NCBI GenBank assembly: GCA_946965045.2
Contig: OX337228.1
Span: forward strand, 2,418,001-2,482,000
Length of the DNA stretch: 64,000 nt
From: Epithemia pelagica
Lineage: Eukaryota > Bacillariophyta > Bacillariophyceae > Surirellales > Surirellaceae
Direction of reading: 5' to 3'
Position numbers and translations under genes: made by a program. Within the stretch, counting starts at the first letter, position 1, and the number at the start of each line of letters is the position of its first letter. This document shows positions 1 through 12,700 of this stretch, piece by piece. The notes below the pieces were generated by a model, which was not told the origin of the DNA, searched no databases, and saw only the letters and a program-made list of their open reading frames with translations.

Positions 1-596
1 TTACAGTGAGGATCGAATCCAGTTTCTTCGTACGTTTCTCGAGTGGCGGCATCGACTCCAGACTCGCCTTGATTGATTTTTCCGGAGGGAAAAGTGTGGG
101 ATTTGCCATTCCACACTTGACAGAGCACGAGTTTGGTACAGTCTCGGTTCAGCAAGATGCATCCGAAATTGGAGATCTTTCGCTTGTATTGAACAAATTC
201 ATTCCATAAGCTGGAAAACTCTTTGATATCGGGAAGCAACGGAGAATACTCAAACATTTTCATGGCAAAGGGCTTCAAATGATTGAATCGAGGCAAGTTC
301 AAAATTGCATCCTCGGCAGCCGCAGCGGCAGGATCACATATCCAATCTTCATAAAACCACCAAGCCTGTTCTAGTTGGAAAAATATCTTTTCGGGTGTCT
401 CCAGTTCCGTCGCGGGGTTTAGATTTAAAAGAAATCGAGTATGGACATCTTCTAACGCATCCAGGAATTCTTGGTTGGCATTGTTGTCCGTGTCGCTCAT
501 GTCTCCGCCATGGTCTGTACCCGAGTTCTCCGTTCCAAGGCTAACATCGCTTTTGTGGTCCTGGATTTGCTTATCCAACAATGCCATGGCAGACAT
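1..596 (-). CDS. DCP2: mRNA-decapping enzyme DCP2, catalytic N-terminal part (partial)
   Basis: DCP2 hydrolyses the 5' cap of mRNA in cytoplasmic decay. The frame is open from the ATG at 596 to the left window edge, giving 198 codons of N-terminus. After an acidic stretch of about 35 residues comes the DCP2 box-A helical region, with the family's W-W-F-Y-E-D-W core and the R-F-N-H-L-K-P-F-A segment. The Nudix fold follows: a G-K-I-N-Q-G-E-S loop leads into R-E-T-Y-E-E-T-G, which matches the Nudix box GX5EX7REUXEEXGU and supplies the metal-binding glutamates. The C-terminal half lies outside the window. An in-frame ATG at 587 is an alternative start. The gene is divergent from the DENN gene, with about 790 bp between them. 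The box A plus Nudix combination makes the family call strong. Confidence 0.93.
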   Translation of the reverse strand, partial: MSAMALLDKQIQDHKSDVSLGTENSGTDHGGDMSDTDNNANQEFLDALEDVHTRFLLNLNPATELETPEKIFFQLEQAWWFYEDWICDPAAAAAEDAILNLPRFNHLKPFAMKMFEYSPLLPDIKEFSSLWNEFVQYKRKISNFGCILLNRDCTKLVLCQVWNGKSHTFPSGKINQGESGVDAATRETYEETGFDPHC

Positions 597-1382
597 GGTT
601 ACTCAGGGTCTTAATCTTCCCACCTTTATCCTTTCGTCGAGGTATTCGACGTCTCTCTTGATTCTTGATCCATGCAAAAATAGGGATAGAATAGTCTATT
701 GTAGTAGCAGTAGGTATATCTCTATGCTATGGGCATTGGGCGCCATAGACGAAAATCCTGGAGTAGTACACTTTCCGCTAGTGTCCGATTTTTATTCATC
801 CGTTGGAAATACTCCTCACTTTTATATAAGACTGATAGTACACCTTATCCAATAGTAGTGTACGATTGCTTGTCAGACAGCTCGAAATCGTCCGTCGGTT
901 CAACCAGATACTCTGCCATGAACTGTACGATTTTTCAGAGTCGCGCACTTTTTTGGGTAGCCGTTGAACATCATTTGGACCTGTCGCGCGGACTTCGATT
1001 GCCTATGTAGCTATAACGTAGGACTGTCACAGGACACCCTAAGTATTGTTCGTCGTGCTCTGGGAGCGCGCCCCACTTCTCCACCTCGCGCATGCAGACG
1101 CAGACATCTCTCAGAAAATGATCGACTTTTCCAAATATGTCACAAACAATGAGCCGAAGTGTGTGCAAGGATGCGTCCAAGAGAGGTGGACGCTTCGTAT
1201 GAACCTATATGAAGCACATCGACCATTCTTTTGTCTTGAGACGACGACTTCTCCCAGATCTTCTTCACTCCGCGTATTCCTGAGTGGCCCATCAGAGTGC
1301 ATTTCTCCTTGATAATCGATGAGACGCGGTTCACGTCCGCATTGAATGAGTTTACAATCGAATAGAGAGAACACTGATAATC
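597..1382. other. Intergenic region between divergent DCP2 and DENND4-like genes
   Basis: About 790 bp separate two divergent start codons, so promoters for both genes should lie here. I see only short unsupported ORFs and no RNA gene or repeat. Confidence 0.5.
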
Positions 1383-4300
1383 ATGAGTAGCCGGAACCAA
1401 CATCCGCATTATCTTCCTCCATTGTCACCGAGACAAACTCAACCCAAAAAGCCACGAACAGGAGTTGCAGACTACTTTGCCATATTGGGAGTAGGAGACA
1501 AACTGATCTGGAAGCATACACAAAAACAAAATATCAATGGCGTCAATGTGGGTGAGGAACACGACAAGGACAACGCTGGAAATGAGGGAGGTGACGAAGA
1601 AGATTCTGTCGAATGCGGAGCAAGTCAGGATGAAGCACAGGAACGATTCTTGAGAGAAATTGTGGATGTCGCCATCCTCGCCTTGGATAATTATCCATCT
1701 TCGAGTAACGAAGATTCGCTCCTTCTAGGTACCTCGATGTCAGCTGCATCCGAAATGAGCGGCGGTGGCCTTCACAATCCATCCTTGATTTCCCAAGTCA
1801 CCTCCGCCGACCTATCCGATCAAAACCAATCGCATTTGTCTGCCGTCGTCACGAACAATCAACACTCTGCTATCCCTCATCCTCCACAACAGATTCCTCA
1901 ATCGCCTGTTTGCTCGGATGCCACAGGCACAACAATCACTCGCAATTCTCTACCTCCACCAAGAATTGATAGCACGAAAAGCGCACTTGGTACCGAACAA
2001 CAAAACTTGTGCTGGACAGCAATTCAGAAGACACTTCCAGCCTCGGCGGCGGGCTATGTACCAATATTCGCCATGGAAGACGATGACGAGGACAACAGCG
2101 AGTATGGAGCGATTGATGATAAAGAGGGCGGCGGGGCCATGTTTGATTCATATCCCAACAAACGTTCTAATCCGGGTGCGCCTGGAACTCCTCGAGGACC
2201 CTTATTGTGGAATAAGCACCAGGTCTGGGAGGCCAATTTATCGTGGAATTTTGGATTGCGGGCGGTGGTCCATGCACATCGACGTAAGGTGCTCAAATCC
2301 CTCACAGTCAACCCAACTGCACCCTCTCTCAAGGGCATGCTCCATTCCAAGTTGCAGTCGAAACTAAAACAGGTCATGTGGAAAGTGAACAAAGATGGTC
2401 CTGACAACGGGGCCAATGATCTTTTTCTTGCCAATCAACAACAAAAGTTTGTCTTGGCCTACCGACGGCGACAGCAGTCGTCTTCGGATGTCTCAGCGGA
2501 TGGAAAAGATGCCACTTCTCAGGAAGTAATCACATCGCATACTGGAGCGCCGTGTGACAATAGACCAGCGATTGCCGATCTTCGCCTTTTTTACATACGT
2601 TTGCATCGCAATCTGTTGGTGTTCCCAAAACGATGTTCGCACGCCAACGGAATAGGGGCACCATCCGACGAAACACAGAGTAATGCGACAAGTGCATGTG
2701 AAAAGATGTCCTCAGGAGGGCTGTCTGGTCTGTTTTTGGAGGGGGTATTCCAATCACAAGCGAGGCACTTTTCGAACAAGAACACGACCAACAGTATGAG
2801 CCAAACATTAGGAAATCACGGACGACAAGAAGCACAACAGTCTCCAACGGCATCTTTGGTTCCTGTGGAAGACTATCTCAATATGCCAGAGGGGTTTGAA
2901 GAGTGGTGTATCCCGCAAGAATATCGATGGATTCGAGATCCTCGACAAGCGGCGGAAGAAGAAGACCCCCACACGTTGGGCCTACAAAAGCAACGATCGA
3001 CCTCACCGCGGGTCGCGCTCCTTGGAAAACAGTATCGGACAAAAGTTTTGCAAACCAATGCTACCCTACCGGGATCCCTGGCAGATGACAATGGAAGTGA
3101 ATCGACTACTGGCGGTGCAGGTATTGAGGTGGCTGCCATGTCTCTCTCTCCCTCGCCATCCACAGTTACATCCAATGGTGGGAGTGCTGCAGCTGTTCCA
3201 GATCCACCGGCCCCCTTACCGACCACGACTTTTGAATCCCTCTTGCCCGGCTTGGTAACACAGCCTCCGCACAATGTCGAAGAGGAGACGCTTGCGAATT
3301 TCTGTTACGTTCCGACTGTGGCGTACCGTCGCCAACGAATTGGAGACGAAGAACGTTACCATGAAGATCCGGCCATTGTGGAAATGGCTGTGTCGTTTCT
3401 GGATGTTCACGGTAGACCCGTCATGCCTGGGGTGGAAACAGTTGATCTGGACTTTGACGACGATGATGACGAGGACGAAGGTGCCTTTTCGGTCATGGGC
3501 AAAACACCATGGAACGTGGCGGGTCGACACCCAATGTCGAGAAAGCCCACATCAAGACGATCGCGTCGCCAGTTTGGATCACCTGTCATTTTGGTCCGCA
3601 AAAATCAACCTTTTGGTTTCGCCGATGCCGCCTTTGCAACCAGTGTCCTGGATCGGTTTCCCACACGTAACTACAAAGGTTTGCCTCTGCCACAAGAAGA
3701 ATTACCAATGTTTTGTTATCCGACGGTATGTCGCTTGTTCAGAGCGCGATACAGTGACGCTCCCTTAGCCCAATACTATGGCTTTGTTGTCAAGAACGAA
3801 CGCGGTGACTCCATATATGTTAGTTGTGTCTCTTTTATGGAACCCCTGACAACACGGAAAGCAGAACAATTGGCACGAATGTCTGAAAAACGAAAGCTCA
3901 CAAGTTTACCACACCAAAAATTTTGCGAAAAGCGTGAACGACAACGATCTCGTCAACACAACATGAAAATGAAAGGTGTTGAAACGGCAAGTGATTGCTC
4001 AACGGAAGCCGACAGCAACTTTTTGTTGACAGGCTTCGATGACATGACCACGTTTGAAAACAAAACGATTTGCTTGGTGAGTCGGTTTCCTTTCTGGACT
4101 GCGTTTCGAAAGTTTCTGTCGCATCTTCACATTCTTTCGGGATCTGTATCCGACATTCCACTGGAAAGGTGCATTTCTCACCTATTACTATCGGTCCCTT
4201 TGCCCCGTCCCGGTGGGCGAAACGTGATTGTACCATTGCCTACTTTAAACACGAGCACTGAACCCATGATGGTGTTATCACTTCCACCGGAGAAAGATTT

Positions 4301-7300
4301 TCCCTTGGTTGATTTACCCTATCATCGTTTGGTTGCTTGCTTAGAAATAAATACCATTGTGATGATTGTATTGGGCATGCTGGCGCTGGAGAAAAAGGTT
4401 ATTGTTCTGTCGACAAGACCGTCGTTGGTGTTGGATGTTTGCGAACTCCTGCGATCTTTGTTGTTTCCCTTCGAATTGTGCGCACCCTACGTCCCAAGAC
4501 TAACAGAACCCTTCAAATCGTCGCTAGATTTCCCTGGTGCTATATTCGTTGGAATCCATGATGATGGCTCTCCCCACGGATTGGCGGCTACAGTTCGCAG
4601 GGACATCCCAGAAGACACCATTGTCGTTGATTTGGAAACGGGAGAAGTGGACTCTGACAGCAGCACTGATAGAGCCAAGGTCCTTGAAACTTCGTGGGAT
4701 ATTTTGCCCCGTGGACCTAGGGTCGAACTAGTTAAGGAACTCCAGGCGCTATGTGAAGATGCCGAAATTGCGGATGGTCAAGAACCACTGGATTCGCAAT
4801 ACGACTCCGCATTTGAAGTAGCATTACCGAATGCTATGATAGATGACGTTGTGGTGGAGGACGACTTGGACGACAATAATAAGCCAGAGCCCTTGGATGA
4901 CCGTGCGTTCCGAGACGCATTTCTGCGATTCTTTTGCAAGGTACTTGGAGGATATGAACGGTTCCTTGTTGTTCCCGATGCTGACTTTCTTATATCAGGG
5001 AACGAATGGTTCGATTCTCAGGGATTTCTGGCATCTGTTACATCTCGAACGTCCTCCGAACAGAGAGCGCCTTACTTGAGTGCGCTAGTATCCACGCAAT
5101 TATTTCAATCTTTCATTCAAAGACGTACTGAGGCCAGCGACGTACATTGCCTCTTATTTGATGAGTGCATGGCAGAGTATCATGGTAAGTTCGATTCGTA
5201 CCCTTTGATCTTTCCCTTCAGGCTCCACGCACATATTTCTCTAACAAGCTTTCGGGAAAAGCTTCTCCGAAACCTTACGGTCGTCTCGGTGATGATCTAG
5301 AGACTCTGCCAAATGGCGAAGGCCCAAGGTTTGTGTATAGCTTGTTGGTAGATCAATCAGCCGCGCTATCCGTCGCATACGATCAACAAATTTATGTCTC
5401 GAACAGAAGCTTTGACCATAGCGATGCTGAGTACAGTGGTGTTGCGGCCAACTCTTTGAAGGCGTCACTCAGCTTTGCGGAAAGTACAGCTGCTATCTCT
5501 AAGTTCGCAGAGTCCGCTTTCAATCCAGCTGGGGATCTGGTAACTGGTCCATCTCGAGACAATCTTCGTCCGAGTCAACGTTACATCTACTGCATTGACG
5601 GCAACCCGTGCTTTCCGCATCGCCTCAATCAATCCCTGTTTTTGCCCCGAGAACCTGATTCGTGGTTGGTTGAAATGTCCAAGCCGCCCGACCCATTGCT
5701 TGCTCGTAGCGAGAAAGAACTTGACGAGGCTGATCGAAGAAGGCGCTTGGCAACATCTCACCGGGGCTTCCAGAAACAGAACCGGAGATGCCTTTGGCAA
5801 CTTCCGAAACTAATGGGCTCACACTTCTTAGGCGCATGGCTGCTATGTATCCCTTCACAAGTATCGCAGCCAGGGTTGTCCCATAAACAGCAATCCCGTT
5901 ACTTGATGAGAGCTCTCGGTGCACTTCGATTACTACGTAGCAAGCAGCGCATTGTACCAGATGAAGCAGCATACCGTGCCCTCATGGTTGCTTGTGGAAG
6001 ATCGCAGAGTGATCGAAGAACCGAGTTGGTGAAACTTTTTGGCTTGTTGCGATCTGACGGAATCTTTCCTAGTGCGGTGACCCTGGGACAATACACACGG
6101 GCACTCGCGGAGGGATATTCGAAACAGTTGCTGGGAAACAATATTTCGAATCCTGAAGGCAATGCAGAAGAGGGGAGGGGATTGGACGCTGCTAGTGATA
6201 TCGCTGGACTAACTGGAAACCTAAGTGCACAACGTTGGGGATCTGCGGAATGGGATGCTGTCCTGAATTCGATGGATGGTCATTTGCCGATTTTGGAACA
6301 ACAGGGACGTAGATGGCGAAACAAGCAGCACAACTCGGAAAAAGATGACGTGGCCAGGGATCAAAAGAAGAGGTCAGCCCGTACGTCTTGGCTCCCTGTC
6401 GTCTATTCATCCTCGTTTGTTCCACTGACGGCTAGTCTAGATGTACCCACCGCGTCGACGCGGGTGAGAAACAACAGAAAAAAGCTTAATCAAGTCCAAC
6501 TTGTGGCTATGTGGTCTCGAACTCGATCATGTAGGTACTGCAGCTACATCCCACTCGAAGAAGAAGTTCAAGCAGGGTGGGACGTGGTGGGAGGAGACGA
6601 TGAATCTTCTGGTGCGATTAGTTGTCCTCGCTGCGGGTCTTTGTTTGTTCCAATGTTGGGAATTCAAGAATTCTCGCTAGAAGAAGCGGCATCGATCGGA
6701 GATTTCAATGGGGGTGATAATGCTGCGAACTCGGATGATGCGGACTTCGACTCACTGCCTCCCCAGATATCTCCACGTCTGCCCACGTCGAACGATGATC
6801 TCTCATCGTTATCTACACGGAATGTACACTTTGTTGCGTACAAGTCACCGGCTTCTGTACGGGTTGCACTGGAGCAGTATGTGGAAGGAGATGATTGTAT
6901 TCTGGAACGTGAAAGGTTGCGTGAACTAGACCCGGAGCTTTTCTATAATTTCTGGTGGTATTGTGCTCGGTTTTCACTGCCGTTGCCTCTATCCGTTTTC
7001 AATGGCTCCGACAATGACAAGAACAATGAGGAGTCTCCGGCGAATTGCATTGCATTTGCTGGGTGGGATCAATCTGTGGCCCAACGTGCATGTTTAAGCG
7101 CATCCCAAGTGCTTTCGCCTTTATTCGAGTCGACAGACAAACCGAGCGATAGTCTGGTTGACCCTTTTGACGACCATCCACTTCTTTCACGATTCAATCT
7201 ACAGGCATTTTATTCCAGCGTCTGGGATCACGAAGAACTGTCTCGAATCCTGGTTTGTCTCGTGGAAGCTTGTGATAAACGAGATTTCAAACCTGTCGTT

Positions 7301-7681
7301 GAATGCGTCATCGAAAACAACAAAAAGAGAAAGGAAAAGTACAAAAGTGTCCTGACTTCTTCTGCTACTTCTGTTGCACACGGCCCTACCGTCGAACTAG
7401 ACTTGTACAGAACCATCCTTTATCTTGCCAAGTACCAATGCACAACCGCATTCCATGCATTCTTCCCCGCAACGATGAAAGCATGCAAAGGCTACCATTT
7501 CTGGTGTGCAATTGGCCAACCACTTCCAATCTTTGACCGGCTCTTGAGAGATGGTGCTAAACGAGTCGCGAAGGAAAAACACACTGGAAATGGTGGCACT
7601 GCTGCCTCCTCACAAAGCATAATGAAAGATATCTCTGATATAGCTCTCGGATTCCGTTGTGTGTTTGGCCATTTGATATGA
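1383..7681 (+). CDS. DENND4-like tripartite DENN-domain protein (Rab GEF)
   Basis: DENN proteins activate Rab GTPases; the DENND4/Crag branch acts on Rab10-type GTPases in polarised secretion. Two exons are inferred, 1383-5184 and 5262-7681, giving 2073 aa. The 77-nt intron starts GTAAGT at 5185 and has a CTAAC branch-like motif at 5241. This join restores frame, whereas the nearer CAG at 5221 gives a stop after seven codons. Residues 1-40 contain V-A-D-Y-F-A-I-L-G, typical of DENN N-termini. Then come a long disordered acidic linker, uDENN at about 750-820, cDENN at about 890-1060 and dDENN at about 1170-1267. The second exon adds a PPR-like helical stretch near 1480-1550 and a CxxC...CxxC zinc-ribbon-like motif near 1690-1730. 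DENND4 proteins elsewhere also carry PPR motifs. The junction is inferred and needs transcript support. Confidence 0.85.
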
Positions 7682-7983
7682 GTTTGGTAAGGTCATGTTA
7701 TGTTAGTCTAACATTACGTAACACTACCATTTAAAGAGCTTAGTTCTAGTCTGTCATTAACATCATTGATTCTACACCTTTATATGTATTGCATTCGGAT
7801 TCCTTGTCTTATGCTTTCGGGACAACTCCGGGTCAACTCGGGCTGATGGATAGGAATCAGGGTGTGCCTTGAGCCAGGCGAGAGGACAGGTTTGGCTGCT
7901 TTTTAATCCCGATGTGATCTCTACACTCAAGCATACAAATGGGAATAAAATGCAATGAGTGTATTGTTTTAATTCTCGTCAAC
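7682..7983. other. Short intergenic region between convergent genes
   Basis: This A/T-rich 302-bp stretch holds the two facing 3' ends. No gene or repeat is evident. Confidence 0.5.
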
Positions 7984-9300
7984 TTATAATGCAATCTTGC
8001 ACGTACCTGTCAATGTACCAAGACGTCGCCGAGGAAAGTCCTCCAGCGCATCAACAGTGCCCTGTTGCTGTTCCAAACTAGTTTGTGATTGCTTATTTTC
8101 ATCATTCAACGGGTTCGCCTCTTGCGTGGGGACGTCTGCCGGATGGAGGAGTTTGATGGGAATCTTTTGCCGTTCCATTTGATAGGAGACCCACCGATCA
8201 TCGTCCCAAAAGCAACTTTCGTGATAGTCGGATTGGTTCCAGAAAAAGTTACGGAAGTGCTTTGGTTTGAACAACATGCCACTTGTACCGCGACAAAAAT
8301 GGGCATAGTTCCAGTCTCTCAGAAAGCTTTCAGTTCTGTTTGATGATTGAGCCCGTTTCACCTGCTCTGTCTCCCTAACAAGTGGGAATAAATCCCAGTT
8401 TGGCTTTATCTTTTGAGTGGACTCGTCATACAAAAAATTCTCACCCTGGTAGCACCACATGGCATCTTGATCCATATAATTTGCGGCTCGAACCAAGTTT
8501 CCGAGATCTCGTTGAGTTGAAAACATGTCCTTGTAAGAATCCATGTCAAAAATGACGAGTGATGTGTCAGGATTCTGTTCATATACAAGCGGTCCGATAT
8601 ATCTGGTCATGGGACCGTAGTCAAAGAGGCGATGGATAATCACTCGAGGATGCTTCGAATACACACTCAGTAGTTCGTTAGTCGTGGGGTAAGAAGGGCT
8701 GTGGGTGATACTTTTATTGTCACTGCGATTCTTTTTGCGATTCTCGTCTTGTTGGAACCGCATGGGACGATCAGGGATGGACAGATGTATACAATCAAAA
8801 AGCTTGTACGGTGTGAACTGTAGAATGGCGTCAACTGCCTTCTGAAGAGTCCCCAGTTCTTCTGGTACAGCAGTGAGTGCAAAGCAACTTCGGCGCTGAG
8901 TTGGATCATGGTTGCCAACCGGAAAGGACCGAACCATCCCCATGATTGGATTTAGGATTACGGATTTTTCTGCGTGTGGATCACTACTGATCCTCGTCGT
9001 AAGATTCCCTTGTAAAATGGCCGATCGATTATCTGACTCAAGTGCCGTCGAAAGAATGGCAGCAGTTGAAGATGCCAGAGACATGTCTTGTTCGTAGAAC
9101 TGACCGACCAAGAACACAAAAAGCAAAGAATACGTTGGCCCCACAACAGCGAGCAGGCATACACGAAGAAAAGGCGGAATGCCCCTCTTTTGGTAGCGCT
9201 TCATCATCCTCATTGTCTTTCTCTCTCGAATATTATCTTTGGAAGCACTTTGCTTCTGTCGTCGAACAAAGAAAAAAGAATAGAGAAAGACCTCTTCCAT
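7984..9300 (-). CDS. Putative type II membrane glycosyltransferase-like protein
   Basis: The first ATG in the frame is at 9300, giving 438 aa. An in-frame ATG at 9213 would place the hydrophobic segment nearer the N-terminus, as in Golgi type II proteins, and may be the true start. A single hydrophobic span (V-C-L-L-A-V-V-G...L-L-F-V-F-L-V) lies 15-35 residues after that second Met. The lumenal part has several N-x-S/T sites. It also has I-F-D-M-D-S-Y-K-D, which resembles the D-x-D metal site of nucleotide-sugar glycosyltransferases, and a G-T-S-G-M-L-F-K-P acceptor-loop-like motif. No family is identified with certainty, so the glycosyltransferase call rests on topology and the DxD-like motif. 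The gene converges on the DENND4-like gene. Confidence 0.5.
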   Translation of the reverse strand: MEEVFLYSFFFVRRQKQSASKDNIRERKTMRMMKRYQKRGIPPFLRVCLLAVVGPTYSLLFVFLVGQFYEQDMSLASSTAAILSTALESDNRSAILQGNLTTRISSDPHAEKSVILNPIMGMVRSFPVGNHDPTQRRSCFALTAVPEELGTLQKAVDAILQFTPYKLFDCIHLSIPDRPMRFQQDENRKKNRSDNKSITHSPSYPTTNELLSVYSKHPRVIIHRLFDYGPMTRYIGPLVYEQNPDTSLVIFDMDSYKDMFSTQRDLGNLVRAANYMDQDAMWCYQGENFLYDESTQKIKPNWDLFPLVRETEQVKRAQSSNRTESFLRDWNYAHFCRGTSGMLFKPKHFRNFFWNQSDYHESCFWDDDRWVSYQMERQKIPIKLLHPADVPTQEANPLNDENKQSQTSLEQQQGTVDALEDFPRRRLGTLTGTCKIAL

Positions 9301-9475
9301 CGACGGTAAGAAAGGTATGATTATTTGTATACTAAAAGTTCTCAAATTAGGACATTAGGAGGATGTTTCGTCTTCCTCTTCAAATTCGAAACCGTTATTT
9401 CTGTCTCTGTGAGGCAAATGTACACTAGCAAGAAGAAAACACTATCCCTAATGTCTGTTCAACTTTTGTCGGCCT

Positions 9476-9480
9476 GCAAA
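9476..9480. repeat. Target-site duplication GCAAA, left side of outer retrotransposon
   Basis: GCAAA here matches GCAAA at 24296-24300, flanking the two copies of the 132-bp terminal repeat. Because a G/C is shared at the junction, a 4-bp CAAA duplication with a 133-bp repeat is equally possible. Confidence 0.7.
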
Positions 9481-9612
9481 CAAAAGAAACTACTGTCTAC
9501 GGTACGAAAACGGAGGACGGTTCTAAAATTGTGTTTACAATGACCGTGAGCAACTCTCATCCCAACGAGCTATCCCAGCGCCAATTTTGGCCGGTCACCT
9601 GTGTCTTTTCTT
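9481..9612 (-). repeat. 3' terminal repeat (short LTR) of outer element
   Basis: This 132-bp sequence matches 24164-24295 except for one base in the GTTTAC(A/G)ATG segment. The ends lack the usual TG...CA; on the element strand they read AAGAAAAG...CTTTTG. A purine-rich tract GAGGGGA at 9621-9615 (minus) precedes it, as expected of a polypurine tract. Confidence 0.75.
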
Positions 9613-9614
9613 GG

Positions 9615-9621
9615 TCCCCTC
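9615..9621 (-). promoter_or_regulatory. Candidate polypurine tract of outer element
   Basis: On the minus strand GAGGGGA lies two or three bases upstream of the 3' terminal repeat, where plus-strand DNA synthesis is primed in LTR retrotransposons. Confidence 0.55.
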
Positions 9622-9754
9622 ATGAAGGTCATGGTTGCACCGTGGCCTTTATGTCTCTCTTCTTCTACTTATTCTTCGTATAACCCACTTCTGGCCTGCG
9701 TATGCAGTGTGGGACGTACCCAGTCACAGCCCTGGCTGTCGGGAAACGTACCAT

Positions 9755-12700
9755 TTAATAGAGCACCTTTTGTGCTAACCGTTTTCTCTCTGGTCCAACT
9801 TGTGTCTTGGTCAACATATCAGCATGATTGTCTTCGGATCTCTGGAATGCAATCCAAATCTCTTTCGCTGCCACTGATTCTCGCACATAGTGGTAGGCTA
9901 TGGAATTTGACTTTTTCTTTAGTGTCGAGTCTGGTCGACTGGTATTCAGCACCACCAATTGGTTATCGACAAGAACGTGCGTTCCATCCAGGATAGGGAT
10001 ACCCATCATCCGAAGCTTGTACCGCAGACCCTTGATTAATTCTGTTGCAGTCTTTAGTGCCACAAATTCTGAACCAAATGTTGATGTTTCAACACTGGTT
10101 TGCTTCTTCGAATACCAGAGAATTGGGGCTCTGTTCACATAGAGAAGGATCCCCGTGCGCGAACGACGCGTGACAACGTCTCCTGCGTGGTCCGAGTCAA
10201 CGTGACAAGTGGTCTGGACTGGTTTCCCCAGTGGTACTGGGGCATTGGGTGGAATAAGTTCCCTCACTTCAGGATAATAACTTGTCCAATCAAATTCTTG
10301 GGCAGCCGGGTGTTCAAATTCTCTTGCGTCGAGAACTATCTTGGATCGTTCGTGCGTATTCAGGTAGGCATAAATGTGAAGAAGGGCATGGAGATGGCCA
10401 ACCCGTGGAGCAGCTAGAAAGGCTGCGAGCATAGACACTTCCGTTGTAATGTCTATCCTCCCCAATTCCACGGCCCAACGTAGAATTCCAATGTGAGAAT
10501 GATAGAAACTGGCATCCTCTTCTGTGCAGTAATCGGATGCATCCAATTCCGGTCGATATCCAGATGGAAATACAGATGGTGCCTTTGACTTCAGCACTCC
10601 ATTTCTATCTTTGAGCCATTCCTTGACTTGTCGTACTGCATCCTTGATATATTTATCTGAGCCCAGGCTCCAATACACCCGACTTGGATCATCACCAAAG
10701 CGATGTTTGCTGACTTGTGAGCCCAAATAAAGGTCAGGTTCTTTGATTGAGTCACGCTTCAATAAGAAATGCTGGTCCAATTGCGTCAAGACACCTTTCG
10801 GTTTGTCCAACACGACCAGGATGTCGTCCGTATAAACTAGGAGGTATTCGTAGAACTGTTCTTTTGTTGCTTCCTTGGTTCCGACCCTCATCCATACATT
10901 CGGGTCAGCTTTGCACGCCACAAAATCCATCTCTTGCTCGAGTACTTGTGCCAACTGGTTTCTCCATGCTGCAGCACTTGTCTTCAGTCCATAGAGTGCC
11001 TTCGTCAGAATAGCATATTGTCCTTCCAGGTTGCCAAACTCTGGTCCACAGCGGAAATATACTTTCTCACCGCAAGGTGCATTAAGATATGCCGCGGCCA
11101 CATCTGCTGAGAGGATGTCTAAGTCATTCAATGCAGCATACAGGAGGGCAATTCGTACGCTGTCTCTGGACACGACGCTTGCAAAGGTGTGTTCGCTTGG
11201 TACCTCCGTCGTGCTTCCATCCGCAACAAAGCGTGCTTTGCGCATAAAATCCATTTTGATGTCGAAGACTATGTTGGTTCGGATCTCAAGATAGCCTGGT
11301 GGGGGTTGCTGTCCTTCTGCAATTAAATCAATACATGGCTCGATGTTTCCCATTTCCTTGATAAGGGCTTTCCGCCAAAACTCTGTGCCTGTTTCCTTGT
11401 CGATTTCTAATGCTCTCTTGACAGTCTTGGGTAGTTCCAGGCCAAACTTCTCATTTCGTTTATGATAACGAGAATGTCTTGCCCGTGCAACTTTGATTAT
11501 ACGTCTTCGAATCCGTAGTGATTTAGGTGCCCACCAGGCAAATGCTGGTTCTTGTAGAAGTTGGTTTGCTTCGGCATATTCCGCCACTTGTAGTGGATAG
11601 CTTTCTTTCATATCCCTCAACTTTCCCCAGCTAGTGCTTCCATCCTTCCATTTGATACAGAGGGACCATCCTTTGGTCGTCCATCGTGCGTATTTGCGTC
11701 CATTATGTTCGAAGAAACGATTTTCATGACTGATCGCAGTGGCGTCCTTCTTATGGTCCACAATCTCGTCCATTATCGCTATTGCCTTCCCTTCCTCATC
11801 AATTTGCTCATAGATACTTTCTGCTATCACATTTGCAGCATATGTATCAACTCGACCATCCTGGAAAACGACTTCGTAGAGGCCTGTATCAAGAATTGGG
11901 TTGGGATGACTTTTACCAATGAGTTCACCATCTTCATTTCTCTTCCTGCCTCGAACAATTGCTTGCATCATTCCATCCCCAGCTGGGAGTAGGACTCTTG
12001 CCGAGATGAACTTGTCGTAGGCCTCATGGCCAAAGTTATCTGCCTCAGGGATGGGTTCTGGTGGCTCCGTACTGTCATCCTGATAAGGCTCATATGTGGG
12101 CACGTCATCTGCTTCTTCATCTGGTATCGGGTTTACCCGGTCGCGCAGCTTTTCTTTCAATGCTTCATCGTATTCCTTTAATTTCTTTTGTGTTTCCGGA
12201 TTTTGCAAGTCTTCTTGGGATAGCGGGAAGACTGATGATCGAACAATTTCTTGTGCCTTCTTGGTCAGGACCCAACTTGCAATAGCACTTCCAACTGTCG
12301 TACTTGGCCCTAGCCACCGACCTAGATGTCGTCTTTCATGAGCGTCTGTAGGCTCAATGTACCATACGCGTTCCCACCATCCGAATTCGACAAGGGAAGA
12401 GATGTCTGGAGTGTCCCCTGTCATCTTTTCTTCTGGCGACATGCCCTCGAGTGAAGGGAGTGATAACGCTGTATGAGAGCGAATCAGACATTGTAGTTCA
12501 AAGCATCGGTCCCAATAGATTAGCGGTGCTGATGAGGTTCGCATTGCTTTTCTATACATGCGCTTGATTTCCCTTGCATTTGCTTCAGCTTTGTTCTGGT
12601 TGGGAGTATGTGCCTCGATTGGATGGATTATGGCACCTGCTTGTCGTGCTTTCTTCGAGAACTCTTGGCCTGTCAGAGCCATCGCATTATCCGGTGTATA

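Noticed and set aside
5185-5221. A 37-nt intron in the DENN gene
   Set aside because: Splicing at the CAG at 5221 puts a stop seven codons later; the acceptor at 5261 keeps the long downstream frame open.
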